Positions 56,121 through 64,000 of a stretch of DNA of 64,000 nucleotides are shown here, one piece after another. The notes under the pieces were generated by a model. That model saw only the letters and a list, made by a program, of their open reading frames with translations, did no database searches and had not been told where the DNA came from. The stretch comes from Coxiella endosymbiont of Amblyomma sculptum (lineage in GTDB: Bacteria > Pseudomonadota > Gammaproteobacteria > Coxiellales > Coxiellaceae). Numbering within the stretch: position 1 is the stretch's first letter; each line of letters begins with the position of its first letter. The stretch lies in contig NZ_CP033868.1 of assembly GCF_009883795.1 (NCBI RefSeq), positions 124,001-188,000 on the forward strand, given 5' to 3'. The position numbers and the translations under genes were made by a program.

Positions 56121-57001
56121 GCATTCTAGTTAATAAAGAAACAAGAGTAATTTGTCAAGGTTTTACAGGAAAAAACGGAACCTTTCATTCTAAAAAAGCG
56201 CTACAGTACGGAACAAAAATGGTGGGCGGTGTAACACCCGGAAAGGGAAGAAAAACGCATTTAGGACTACCTGTATTTAACAGTGTACAGGAGGCTGTCG
56301 ATAGTACAAATGCTGACGCTAGTGTGATTTTTGTTCCGGCACCTTTTTGCAAAGATTCGATTATTGAAGCGATTGATGCAGGAATAGGTCTAGTAGTTTG
56401 CATTACTGAGGGGATTCCTATCCTTGATATGCTGACTGTTTCGTCATATCTTAGAGAACATTCTAATGTCGTTCGTCTGATCGGACCGAATTGTCCCGGA
56501 ATTATTACACCAGGAGAATGTAAAATCGGAATCATGCCGGGACACATCCATCAACCTGGGAAAGTCGGTGTTGTTTCTCGATCGGGTACTTTGACTTATG
56601 AGGCTGTAAATCAAATCACCCAATTGGGTTTTGGTCAAAGTACTTGTGTTGGTATTGGAGGTGATCCTATTCTTGGAACCAACTTCATAGACATTCTGGC
56701 GTTGTTTGAAAAAGATTCTCAAACAGAAGTTGTAGTAATGGTAGGGGAGATTGGCGGTACAGAAGAAGAAGAAGCGGCAGATTTTATTAAATCCTGTATA
56801 AGCAAACCAATAGTCTCTTACATTTCTGGAACAACCGCTCCGCCTGGTAAAAGGATGGGACACGCGGGAGCCGTTATTTCAGGAGGGAAAGGGACAGCAC
56901 CGGAAAAATATGCAGCTTTAGAAGCTGCAGGTGTTTTCACCGTAAAATCTCCCGCAAAAATCGGTATAGGGGTTGCCGAAGCGGCAGGGTGGTCATTGTA
57001 A
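56117..57001 (+). CDS. sucD: succinyl-CoA synthetase subunit alpha
   Basis: 294 residues. Carries the phosphorylated active-site His. [18 protein letters not shown] is the CoA-binding start, [20 protein letters not shown] and [11 protein letters not shown] follow, and [17 protein letters not shown] includes the phospho-His. Ends the sdh-suc cluster and converges on map with only 12 bases between. Confidence 0.97.
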   Translation: MSILVNKETRVICQGFTGKNGTFHSKKALQYGTKMVGGVTPGKGRKTHLGLPVFNSVQEAVDSTNADASVIFVPAPFCKDSIIEAIDAGIGLVVCITEGIPILDMLTVSSYLREHSNVVRLIGPNCPGIITPGECKIGIMPGHIHQPGKVGVVSRSGTLTYEAVNQITQLGFGQSTCVGIGGDPILGTNFIDILALFEKDSQTEVVVMVGEIGGTEEEEAADFIKSCISKPIVSYISGTTAPPGKRMGHAGAVISGGKGTAPEKYAALEAAGVFTVKSPAKIGIGVAEAAGWSL

Positions 57002-57012
57002 TCTGTAATCTT

Positions 57013-57810
57013 TTAATCTTTTGCGGTTTTTTTGATTGTATCTATCTCTTCTTCTGTGCGTAAGGTAAAAATTTCATATCCATCTTCAGTCACTGCGAGT
57101 GTATGTTCCCACTGTGCTGATAAACAACGGTCTTTTGTTACAACAGTCCAGTTATCATTAAGCAATTTAACATAACGTTTTCCGGCATTGATCATTGGTT
57201 CAATTGTAAACGTCATTCCTGGCTTCAAAATTTTCCCTGTACCGGGTTTTCCGTAATGCAGGATTTGTAAATCAGGTTCGTGAAATATACTACCTATACC
57301 ATGACCACAATATTCTCGTACAACAGAATAATAGTTCTTTTCTGCATGATTCTGTATGGCAAATCCGATATCGCCTAGTCGTACTCCTGGTTTAATCATA
57401 GAAATTCCAATATAGAGGCACTCTTGTGCAATGCGAATAAGGCGCATTCCATAATTTGGAACGTTACCCACAGCAAACATTTTGCTTGTATCTCCATGAT
57501 GTCCATCTTTCAAAACGGTTACATCGATGTTGATAATATCACCCTCTTTCAATTTTTTGTTGTTGGGAATTCCATGGCATACCACATGATTAATCGACGT
57601 ACAGATGGATTTAGGAAATCCTAAATAATTCAGAGGAGCGGGGATCGCTTTCTGAATGTGCGTGATGTAGTTGTGACAAATCGTATTAAGTTCATCGGTG
57701 GTGGTTCCAGCTTTTACGTAAGGTTCAATCATCTCCAACACTTCCGCCGCCAAACGTCCAGCAACACGCATTCTTTTCAATTCTTCAAACGTTTTAATTG
57801 ATACAGACAT
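57013..57810 (-). CDS. map: methionine aminopeptidase type I
   Basis: 265 residues from Met14 of the longest frame (MSVSIKTFEELKRMRVAGR), the family start. Removes N-terminal Met. Metal ligands: DIINIDVTVLKDGHHGDTSKMF (two Asp), REYCGHGIG (His), FTIEPMIN (Glu) and SAQWEHTLAVTEDGYEI (Glu). Divergent from rpsB, the usual map-rpsB pair. Confidence 0.95.
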   Translation of the reverse strand: MSVSIKTFEELKRMRVAGRLAAEVLEMIEPYVKAGTTTDELNTICHNYITHIQKAIPAPLNYLGFPKSICTSINHVVCHGIPNNKKLKEGDIINIDVTVLKDGHHGDTSKMFAVGNVPNYGMRLIRIAQECLYIGISMIKPGVRLGDIGFAIQNHAEKNYYSVVREYCGHGIGSIFHEPDLQILHYGKPGTGKILKPGMTFTIEPMINAGKRYVKLLNDNWTVVTKDRCLSAQWEHTLAVTEDGYEIFTLRTEEEIDTIKKTAKD

Positions 57811-57872
57811 TTTCGTAAGAGTATAGAGTTGTTGTTCTGAAAGATGCAAGTTTCTTTGGTTTCTTTACTATC

Positions 57873-57901
57873 TTCCATCTTGTTATCCTTTATACTATAA
57901 T
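57873..57901 (+). promoter_or_regulatory. possible promoter of rpsB-tsf
   Basis: A perfect -10 TATAAT at 57896-57901, with a weak -35 (TTCCAT) 17 bases upstream, about 68 bases before rpsB, in the map-rpsB divergent spacer. Confidence 0.5.
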
Positions 57902-57969
57902 AAATGTGTTGTTTGTCGATATTTTTAGAGTGTTGTATTTTTTTGGGGGGTTGATTCTTTAATACGGGT

Positions 57970-58812
57970 ATGATTGATGTAACTATGCGGCACATGCTGG
58001 AAGCCGGCGTTCATTTTGGTCATCGGACTCGTTATTGGAACCCGAAGATGGCTCCGTATATCTATGGAATTCGACAAAAAATTCACATTATTAATCTCGA
58101 GAAGACCTTGCCTTTGTTTCAAAGGGCCTTAGGATTTATTGGGAAAATAGTTTCGGGACGTGGAAAAATTTTGTTTGTAGGGACTAAGTTTCCGGCTCGT
58201 GGAATTGTAAGAGAAGAAGCCACTCGTTGTGGAATGCCTTATGTGGATTACCACTGGTTGGGAGGAATGCTAACCAATTATAAGACTATTCGTCAATCGA
58301 TCAAGCGTTTAGGAGAACTCGAAGAACGTTTACAGAAGGACAACATTCAACATCTTACAGGCATGACCAAGAAAGAGATTTTGAGACTGGTTTGCGAAAA
58401 AGAGAGATTATCAGCTCACTTATCGGGAATTAAAAATATGGGCAGTTTACCAGATTCTTTATTTGTTATTGATGTAGGTCATGAGAAGATTGCTGTTCAA
58501 GAAGCTAACCGATTGGGAATCCCAGTTGTGGGTGTAGTCGATACAAACGAAAATCCTGAAAATATTAATTACATCATTCCTGGTAACGATGACGCTGTAC
58601 TCGCTATCCGACTGTATTGTAAAGCAATAGCTTGTACTATTATTAATACCTATACTGCACTGAATTTAGAGAAAAAAGAAAATGGAGAAAGAGAAAAAAG
58701 TAACACAGGAACTGTTACAAAAAGCATAAAAGAAAAAACAGATCTAACTTTGAATATAAAAGAAAAAAACAAGATAAAAATGGAAAACAGTAGAAATACG
58801 GAGGAACGATGA
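57970..58812 (+). CDS. rpsB: 30S ribosomal protein S2
   Basis: 280 residues. Core features: [41 protein letters not shown] and [27 protein letters not shown]. The C-terminal 45 residues (Lys/Glu/Asn-rich) exceed the E. coli protein, as in some relatives. Overlaps tsf by 4 bases. Confidence 0.97.
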   Translation: MIDVTMRHMLEAGVHFGHRTRYWNPKMAPYIYGIRQKIHIINLEKTLPLFQRALGFIGKIVSGRGKILFVGTKFPARGIVREEATRCGMPYVDYHWLGGMLTNYKTIRQSIKRLGELEERLQKDNIQHLTGMTKKEILRLVCEKERLSAHLSGIKNMGSLPDSLFVIDVGHEKIAVQEANRLGIPVVGVVDTNENPENINYIIPGNDDAVLAIRLYCKAIACTIINTYTALNLEKKENGEREKSNTGTVTKSIKEKTDLTLNIKEKNKIKMENSRNTEER

Positions 58813-59666
58813 TAACAATCACCGCATCTATGGTAAAGAAGTTACGAGAGATTACTGGTGTAGGTGTGATGTCATGCAAAGAGGCTTTGCAAGTTGCCAA
58901 TGGCAATATGGAGGACGCTATTCAAGAATTGCGAAAATCGGGTGCGGTAATTTCGGATAAGTTGATCGGAAGAAATACGAACGAAGGAATAGTCGCTATT
59001 GTAGTAAATGGTGTCTGTAAGAAAGGATTTATGGCGGAGATAAATTGTCAAACTGACTTTGTAGCACACAGCAGAGAATTTATAGAATTTTCTCAAAAAA
59101 TCGTCAATTGTGGTCTGAAAGAGGAAACTATGAACGTTTCTGATACACTTTCTTCTGTGCATTGGGAAACGTCAAAAACTTTAGAGCAAATTAGGAAAGA
59201 ACTTATTTTCAAAGTGAGAGAAAATATTCAGGTTCGTCGTGTAAAATTACTATCTGCCGGTGACGGAATTATTGGTCACTATACCCATAGAAATCGGATT
59301 GGAGTTTTAGTGGCACTTAATTCCAAAAACCTTAGTTTGGCTAGAAATATTGCTATACATATTGCTGCTTTTAATCCAAAAGTAATTAGATCCAGTGATG
59401 TTTCTAATGAGATAGTATTTAAGGAAAAAGAGATTTTGATGGCGCAAGCAAAAAGAGATGGAAAATCTGAAGATATTATTAATAGGATAGTGGATGGTCG
59501 TTTGAACAAACTTTTAAAAGAAATGAGCCTAGAAGGACAGAATTTTGTAAAAGATCCAGAAATTTTGGTGGGGGATTTGCTACGATCAGAAAGATCAACC
59601 GTATTGAGTTTTGTGCGATTCGAAATAGGCGATATGGTGGCAAGCAGTCGAAAAATTGTACAGTAA
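58809..59666 (+). CDS. tsf: elongation factor Ts
   Basis: 285 residues. Nucleotide exchange factor for EF-Tu. Begins with the UBA-like [21 protein letters not shown]...[24 protein letters not shown] is the second signature. The stop precedes pyrH by a few dozen bases at most. Confidence 0.96.
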   Translation: MITITASMVKKLREITGVGVMSCKEALQVANGNMEDAIQELRKSGAVISDKLIGRNTNEGIVAIVVNGVCKKGFMAEINCQTDFVAHSREFIEFSQKIVNCGLKEETMNVSDTLSSVHWETSKTLEQIRKELIFKVRENIQVRRVKLLSAGDGIIGHYTHRNRIGVLVALNSKNLSLARNIAIHIAAFNPKVIRSSDVSNEIVFKEKEILMAQAKRDGKSEDIINRIVDGRLNKLLKEMSLEGQNFVKDPEILVGDLLRSERSTVLSFVRFEIGDMVASSRKIVQ

Positions 59667-59694
59667 CGTAATGCGAAGACGCGGAGAAGCAATA

Positions 59695-60423
59695 ATGGAA
59701 GGAGAAGTTCGCCCACTTTATTGGAGAATACTCTTGAAAGTTAGTGGAGCGGCTCTTATAGGACAAGGAGCTTGTGCTATTGATCCTACTGTCCTGGATC
59801 GTATGGCGAAAGATATTGTTCAAGTCTACCAATTGGGTATTCAGATAGCGGTTGTCATCGGAGGAGGTAATATTTTTCGGGGGGCCACTTTGCAGAAAGC
59901 TGGTATCGGTCGCATAACAGGTGATTATATGGGAATGTTAGCGACATTGATGAATGCGTTAGCTTTGAGAGATGCTTTTGAACGGTCTGATTTACCGGTT
60001 TGTGTTTTGTCCGCTATTCCTATGATAGGAATAGCGGACGCTTTTCATCGAAGAAAGGCGATTTACTATCTGCAGCAGAAACGCGTTGTGATTCTTGCCG
60101 CTGGTACTGGAAATCCCTTAGTAACTACCGATTCCGCAGCCAGTTTGCGGGGAATTGAAATCGACGCTGATGTAGTGTTAAAGGCTACAAATGTGGACGG
60201 CGTGTATTCAGATGATCCGGAAAAAAATCCAAAAGCAAAGCTTTATAAGCACCTAACTTACCAAGAAGTCTTGAAAAAGGAATTGGCAGTCATGGACCTG
60301 GCTGCATTTTTTCAATGTCGGGATCATAATATGCCGATTAGAATTTTTAATATTAAAAAGTCGGGAACTTTGCTTCGAGTAGTGATGGATATAGAAGAAG
60401 GAACTTTGGTAGATCGGGGTTAA
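59695..60423 (+). CDS. pyrH: UMP kinase
   Basis: About 242 residues from ATG 59695, preceded by CGGAGAA; in-frame alternatives at 59656 (TTG) and 59671 (ATG) lie upstream. Phosphorylates UMP to [48 protein letters not shown] and [18 protein letters not shown] are all present. A perfect 15-base-pair palindrome (60009-60039) sits in the segment encoding [10 protein letters not shown]. Confidence 0.95.
   Translation: MEGEVRPLYWRILLKVSGAALIGQGACAIDPTVLDRMAKDIVQVYQLGIQIAVVIGGGNIFRGATLQKAGIGRITGDYMGMLATLMNALALRDAFERSDLPVCVLSAIPMIGIADAFHRRKAIYYLQQKRVVILAAGTGNPLVTTDSAASLRGIEIDADVVLKATNVDGVYSDDPEKNPKAKLYKHLTYQEVLKKELAVMDLAAFFQCRDHNMPIRIFNIKKSGTLLRVVMDIEEGTLVDRG
60009..60039. repeat. perfect 15-base-pair inverted repeat inside pyrH
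   Basis: Arms 60009-60023 and 60025-60039 are exact reverse complements around a single G. It is coding sequence ([10 protein letters not shown]). The family usually has a different sequence after SAIPM, so the right arm may have been rewritten to match the left. Confidence 0.9.
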
Positions 60424-60465
60424 AATCTGAGAAAGGAAATGCAATGATAGTGAGGTTTATTTAAG

Positions 60466-61023
60466 ATTAACGATATCTTCAATACAGCAAAAGTGCATAT
60501 GCAACGAAGTGTAGTAGTTTTAAAAAACGGATTGATGAAATTACGAGACGGGTATGCCCATTCGGGTCTGTTGGAAAATGTTACAGTCTCTTGCTATGGT
60601 AAGAATATTCCACTTTATCAACTGGCGACAATTGTTGTCGACAGTCCTTGTATGCTTACAGTCACTCCTTGGGAAGGAGAAAACGGTATAGTGACAATTG
60701 TAAAAGCCATCCAATCCGCCGGTCTTGGTTTAAATCCTTGTGTAACCGGGATGGCGATTCGAGTTCCATTACCTCCTTTAACGGAGGAACGCCGAAAAGA
60801 GCTTTCTCGTGTAGTGTGCGATGAGGCTGAGAGAGCGAGAGTGGCAGTACGCAATATTCGTCGAGAAGCTAATAATAATCTCAAAAAATTGCTAAGAGAA
60901 AAAATCATCAACGAAGACGAGAAACGGTGTATACAAACTGATATTCAAAATCTTACTAATAAAAAAATCTCAGAGATAGATGATGTTGTTTCGAAAAAGA
61001 TAGCGGATTTAATGAAAGTGTGA
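60466..61023 (+). CDS. frr: ribosome recycling factor, non-canonical start
   Basis: Splits post-termination ribosomes with EF-G. The first canonical in-frame start (GTG 60493) removes the first nine residues. Reading upstream gives K-INDIFNTAKVHMQRSVVVL, which matches the family start MI(S/N)DI; the Met position reads AAG (60463) and the next codon is ATT (60466). GAGG at 60452-60455 is spaced 7 bases from AAG and 10 from ATT, so the original ATG was probably lost. The rest is full length: ENVTVSCYGKNIPLYQLATI, GLNPCVTGMAIRVPLPPLTEERRKEL and ARVAVRNIRREANNNLKKLL. Confidence 0.9.
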   Translation: MNDIFNTAKVHMQRSVVVLKNGLMKLRDGYAHSGLLENVTVSCYGKNIPLYQLATIVVDSPCMLTVTPWEGENGIVTIVKAIQSAGLGLNPCVTGMAIRVPLPPLTEERRKELSRVVCDEAERARVAVRNIRREANNNLKKLLREKIINEDEKRCIQTDIQNLTNKKISEIDDVVSKKIADLMKV

Positions 61024-61126
61024 TAATTGAAAGTCTTCAGACACAAAATTAATAGACAAAACAATCTTATTAGGCAAAAAACAAAATTACAGAGTAAATC
61101 CTTTTCCCCGACACATTGCAATTGTA

Positions 61127-61801
61127 ATGGATGGAAACGGTCGTTGGGCTAGGTGTCGCGGATTTCCAAGAATGGAAGGTCATAAAGCAGGTGCAAAAGT
61201 TGTTCGTGAAGTGATCGAGTGTGCAAATAGTAAAGGGATTGAGGTTTTAACCCTATTTGCTTTTAGTCTCGAAAATCGAGCGCGTCCTCAAAAAGAAGTT
61301 GAATTTTTAATGTCTCTATTTCTAAATTCTTTAGAACGCAACACGGAAGTCCTGCATAGGAGCAACATCCGTCTTAGAATTGTTGGCGATTATACAGAAT
61401 GCGATAGAAAATTGCTGGCACAGATTTGTATTTCTCAAGAACTTACGAAAAACAATACAGGTATGAAATTAATTGTCGCTTTAAATTATAGTGGACGATG
61501 GGATATCGTGCAGGCAACCCAACGATTAGGAAAAAAAATTCGAAATAGAGAAATAAATCCTGAATCAATAACAATCAAGTTATTTCGAAAATATTTGTGT
61601 TTGAGTGATTTACCCGATCCAGATCTGTTAATTCGCACTAGTGGTGAACAACGTTTGAGTAATTTTATGTTGTGGCAAGTGGCCTATACAGAAATTTATT
61701 TTACATCAACTTACTGGCCCGATTTTAACACCAGCACTTTTGAGCAAGCGTTAGCTTTTTATCGAGTGCGTCAACGCCGTTTTGGATTGATATCAGAATA
61801 G
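61127..61801 (+). CDS. uppS: isoprenyl (undecaprenyl) diphosphate synthase, start uncertain
   Basis: Elongates farnesyl diphosphate with IPP to the lipid carrier for cell wall synthesis; it uses the IPP made by the fused MvaD-Idi route. From ATG 61127 it begins MDGNGRWARCRGFPRMEGHKAG, but the family has 10-25 residues before MDGNGR, and the upstream frame encodes NPFPRHIAIV, which is conserved. No ATG, GTG or TTG occurs in frame from the stop at 61028 to 61127. GIEVLTLFAFSLENRARP, ALNYSGRWDI and LPDPDLLIRTSGEQRLSNFMLWQVAYTEIYF are present. Confidence 0.92.
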   Translation: MDGNGRWARCRGFPRMEGHKAGAKVVREVIECANSKGIEVLTLFAFSLENRARPQKEVEFLMSLFLNSLERNTEVLHRSNIRLRIVGDYTECDRKLLAQICISQELTKNNTGMKLIVALNYSGRWDIVQATQRLGKKIRNREINPESITIKLFRKYLCLSDLPDPDLLIRTSGEQRLSNFMLWQVAYTEIYFTSTYWPDFNTSTFEQALAFYRVRQRRFGLISE

Positions 61802-61834
61802 GTCGAAAAATAGGGCGTTGTTGTGAGTTGAGGT

Positions 61835-62649
61835 ATGTTCGGATATCGAGTTTTTACATCGGTAGTTTTGGTTTCTCTTCTGTTTTTGGCAATACGGTAC
61901 TTGCCTGAGTTGTGGTTTAGTCTTCTGATCGATGTTGTGATGGCTTGGGCAGCTTGGGAATGGTCTTCTTTATCGGGGATAAAAAACTTTTACCTCCGCA
62001 GTCTGTATTTGATTTCTGTTCTTTTGGCTTTAGCGGCGATGACCGTCTGCTTACCGATTCTCTGGGTATCGGTCACGTCTTTTTTTGTTTGGTTGTGGGC
62101 AGCGGCTGCTGTTATCTGTTATTCAAAAGGAATTTTACCCTTGGGGTTTCAATATAATATAACAAAAATCATTGTGAGTTTTATTGTATTAACGTCATGC
62201 TCAGTTTCGGGAATCGTATTGCGTAAATACGACGTTGGTAGATTCGGTTGTTTTTATTTGGTTTGGTATTAATTTGGACTACAGATTTAGGATCTTATTT
62301 GATAGGCCGAAGTTGGGGCAAAAGAACATTGATCGCTCGTGTCAGTCCTAATAAAACATGGGAAGGGTTATGGGGAGGGATATTTTCGGCGTTGGCAATT
62401 GCTATTGTTGTTACTTTCATCGTTTTTCGACGATCCTATGTTCAATCAATGTTAGTAGATTTCTTAGCTTTGGTCGTATCTGTTTTTGCGATTGTTGGTG
62501 ATCTATTCGAAAGTATGTTGAAGAGACAAGTTGGCGTAAAAGATTCGGGTTATCTTCTTCCTGGTCATGGAGGCATCTTAGATCGTATTGATAGTACTCT
62601 TTCTGCGCTTCCTATTTTTCTTTTAGGACTTCTTTTTCTATTCAAATAA
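61835..62649 (+). pseudogene. cdsA: phosphatidate cytidylyltransferase, frameshifted
   Basis: Makes CDP-diacylglycerol from phosphatidic acid. The first frame (61835-62272) gives the N-terminal membrane segments and ends YLVWY-stop; the second (from about 62248 to 62649) gives IWTTDLGSYLIGRSWGKRTLIARVSPNKTWEG and the CdsA signature SMLKRQVGVKDSGYLLPGHGG. One base is missing near 62246-62251 (GGTTG where GGTTGG is expected); adding G restores GRFGWFLFGLVLIW. A -1 slip or T-run slippage on TTTTTA would also join the frames. An inverted copy at 62643-62715 keeps the extra G. CdsA is normally essential, so a sequencing error or a rescue is possible. Confidence 0.85.
62189..62260 (+). repeat. left arm of a 72/73-base inverted repeat, inside cdsA
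   Basis: Exact reverse complement of 62643-62715 except that the downstream copy has one additional base (GG versus G) at the cdsA frameshift point. It spans the cdsA part just before the frame change. Confidence 0.95.
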
Positions 62650-62715
62650 AAACCAACCGAATCTACCAACGTCGTATTTACGCAATACGATTCCCGAAAC
62701 TGAGCATGACGTTAA
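62643..62715 (-). repeat. right arm: inverted copy of cdsA segment with the intact frame
   Basis: It starts within the last codons of cdsA (CAAATAAAAA, shared by both sites and a likely microhomology for template switching) and ends 46 bases before the stop of the MvaD-Idi gene. Read on the minus strand it reproduces 62189-62260 with the extra G that keeps CdsA in frame. Confidence 0.95.
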
Positions 62716-62760
62716 ACGGAGAAGTTGTAGAGGTTGTCTGCATCAACTTTCGAAACATTT

Positions 62761-64000
62761 TCAGAGAGAGAGTTTGGTTTTGTTTTGAGAATCTGAAAAT
62801 TTTTGGTGTAATTTTTGTAGTGCGATTTCTAAAGCCCGAACAAACCAAGGTGCAAAGTTTTCAGCATTATTATTAATTTCTCTTTTTAGGACAGAAAGAT
62901 TAACCCAACGAATGGCGCTGACTTCCTTTCTATTAAAGGAAATCCCCTCGAGAGGGAGAATTGAAAATCCTATAAGTACGTAATCGTACTCGTTTTCAAT
63001 TAAGTCTCCTACCTTTGCCGTATAGCGAAACGTCTTTGCTTTCTGTAATGAGATTTTTAATCCCATTTCCTCAAACAGTCTTCTTTCGCCCGCTTTAATA
63101 ATATTTTCTCCCGGTCTCGGATGTCCGCAACAAGTATTTGTCCACAACCCACCACTGTGATATTTGTTGAGGTGTCGTTCTTGAAGAAGCAATTGCCATT
63201 CGCTATTTTTCCAAGAAAAAACAAAGATTGAAAAAGCGCGATGCAGTTTTCCTTCGCAATGGACTTTTATTTTTTCTTCGATTCCTAGAATTTGATCTTT
63301 TTCATCGACAAGAACAACCTTCTGAACAACAGCCTCTTTAAAAGGAGAAACGATCTCGAGATCGGGAAAGTGGTGAATTAATTTCTCATTATCTTTTTTT
63401 AAAAATAACAACTTGACATTTGCTCCTGCATCTTGAGTAAAATAAACTTCCAATCCCGTATCGCGAAGTTTCCATACTTTTTGAATTAATCGAATGGTGT
63501 CCGGAACAAAATACATTAAGGGTGGCCATGCAGTCAACATTGTGGCGTGCATCGCCAATGCATTGGATTCAGTAATCTTTCCTAGGAAAGAAAAGTCTCT
63601 CTGAACAATTGCTTTCTTTAAGTAAAGAAAATCTTTATTTGCTTTTTGAATCCATGCAGTATAAAACTCAGAAGTTTTTGTAGTGTGATTCATGCCTTCG
63701 CGTGAGCTTATTGTTTTTTTTTGGGAACTGATGATGCAGATTCCGATACGCAGTTCTGGCCAGCTTTCATTGATTTGTTCTGCATAGCTGTCCATTCCAT
63801 TGGGATCAGTTCCGCGGTGCCATTGTACAAATCCTTCAAAAATCGAGCGACAAGCGCTCCCGCTGCCCATTCGAGCGAGAATCGATAAAATTTTTTCATT
63901 CAAATTCCATCCGAAAAAATCGTTCGTAGCTTTTACAATAGCGGCATAACTGCAAGCAGACGAAGCAAGTCCAGTAGCAATCGGAACATTAAAATCGAGT
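62761..64000 (-). CDS. diphosphomevalonate decarboxylase - IPP isomerase type I fusion (5' end outside)
   Basis: One uninterrupted frame from beyond the right edge. The first part (63336-64000) is MvaD: NVPIATGLASSACSYAAIVKA, GSGSACRSIFEGFVQW, and TQDAGAN with the catalytic Asp; this makes IPP from mevalonate diphosphate. The second part (62761 to about 63336) is type I isomerase Idi, a Nudix fold with LWTNTCCGHPRPGE (catalytic Cys) and LIENEYDYVLIGF (catalytic Glu), converting IPP to DMAPP. The junction is at about EIVSPFKEAVVQKVVLVDE with no stop codon. The two successive enzymes of isoprenoid synthesis are thus one polypeptide. Confidence 0.93.
   Translation of the reverse strand, partial: LDFNVPIATGLASSACSYAAIVKATNDFFGWNLNEKILSILARMGSGSACRSIFEGFVQWHRGTDPNGMDSYAEQINESWPELRIGICIISSQKKTISSREGMNHTTKTSEFYTAWIQKANKDFLYLKKAIVQRDFSFLGKITESNALAMHATMLTAWPPLMYFVPDTIRLIQKVWKLRDTGLEVYFTQDAGANVKLLFLKKDNEKLIHHFPDLEIVSPFKEAVVQKVVLVDEKDQILGIEEKIKVHCEGKLHRAFSIFVFSWKNSEWQLLLQERHLNKYHSGGLWTNTCCGHPRPGENIIKAGERRLFEEMGLKISLQKAKTFRYTAKVGDLIENEYDYVLIGFSILPLEGISFNRKEVSAIRWVNLSVLKREINNNAENFAPWFVRALEIALQKLHQKFSDSQNKTKLSL

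Overview
The window is an A+T-rich bacterial chromosome segment carrying almost only housekeeping genes. It resembles a reduced-genome gammaproteobacterium of the Coxiella / Coxiella-like tick endosymbiont group. The evidence is gene order and content: lepA-lepB-rnc-era-recO-pdxJ, gatCAB, mreBCD, tpiA-secG-tRNA-Leu-nuoA..N-tRNA-fMet-nusA-infB-rbfA, nrdR-nusB, gltA opposite sdhCDAB-sucABCD, rpsB-tsf-pyrH-frr-uppS-cdsA, and a mevalonate-pathway gene, which is unusual in gammaproteobacteria but known in Coxiella and Legionella. The assignment comes from remembered gene order, not a database search. I see no transposons, phage genes, CRISPR arrays, secretion-system genes or horizontally acquired islands.

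Layout. 1-5953: start of gpmI (minus), a DUF2520 Rossmann protein, a membrane rhodanese, secB, gpsA, accA, tilS. 6196-11916: lepA, lepB, rnc, era, recO, pdxJ. 11917-12411: non-coding. 12412-15200: gltX, cysS. 15321-18551: gatB, gatA, gatC (minus). 18764-21234: mreB, mreC, mreD. Then tldD, an HU gene, tRNA-Val, tRNA-Asp, tpiA, secG and tRNA-Leu. 25112-39675: a complete 14-gene NDH-1 operon. Then tRNA-fMet, a terminator, nusA, infB, rbfA, a 520-base gap, nrdR and nusB. 45890-47164: gltA (minus). 47400-57001: succinate dehydrogenase, 2-oxoglutarate dehydrogenase and succinyl-CoA synthetase. Then map (minus), rpsB, tsf, pyrH, frr, uppS, a frameshifted cdsA, and at the right edge a minus-strand fusion of diphosphomevalonate decarboxylase and type I IPP isomerase.

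Function. gltA, sucAB, sucCD and sdhCDAB supply much of the oxidative TCA cycle; NDH-1 and SDH feed electrons to quinone. Other genes serve translation (gltX, cysS, gatCAB, tilS, infB, rpsB, tsf, frr, lepA, map), transcription (nusA, nusB), envelope and lipids (accA, gpsA, cdsA, uppS, mreBCD, isoprenoids), and protein export (secB, secG, lepB).

The unusual content is erosion and rearrangement rather than a classical accessory system. (1) cdsA has lost one G and is frameshifted, while a 73-base inverted copy just after its stop codon keeps the extra G and thus the intact reading frame. (2) The DUF2520 gene has a perfect 56-base direct copy of its own interior just downstream of its stop. (3) Perfect hairpins lie in pyrH and before mreB. 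With the two gene-fragment copies, these look like template-switch products. (4) lepA, mreC, frr and uppS have no in-frame ATG, GTG or TTG where the family N-terminus should begin; mreC and frr still have Shine-Dalgarno sequences at the expected place, followed by ATT or AAG-ATT. (5) MvaD and Idi are fused. (6) rimP, acpS and truB/rpsO/pnp are absent from places where I would expect them.
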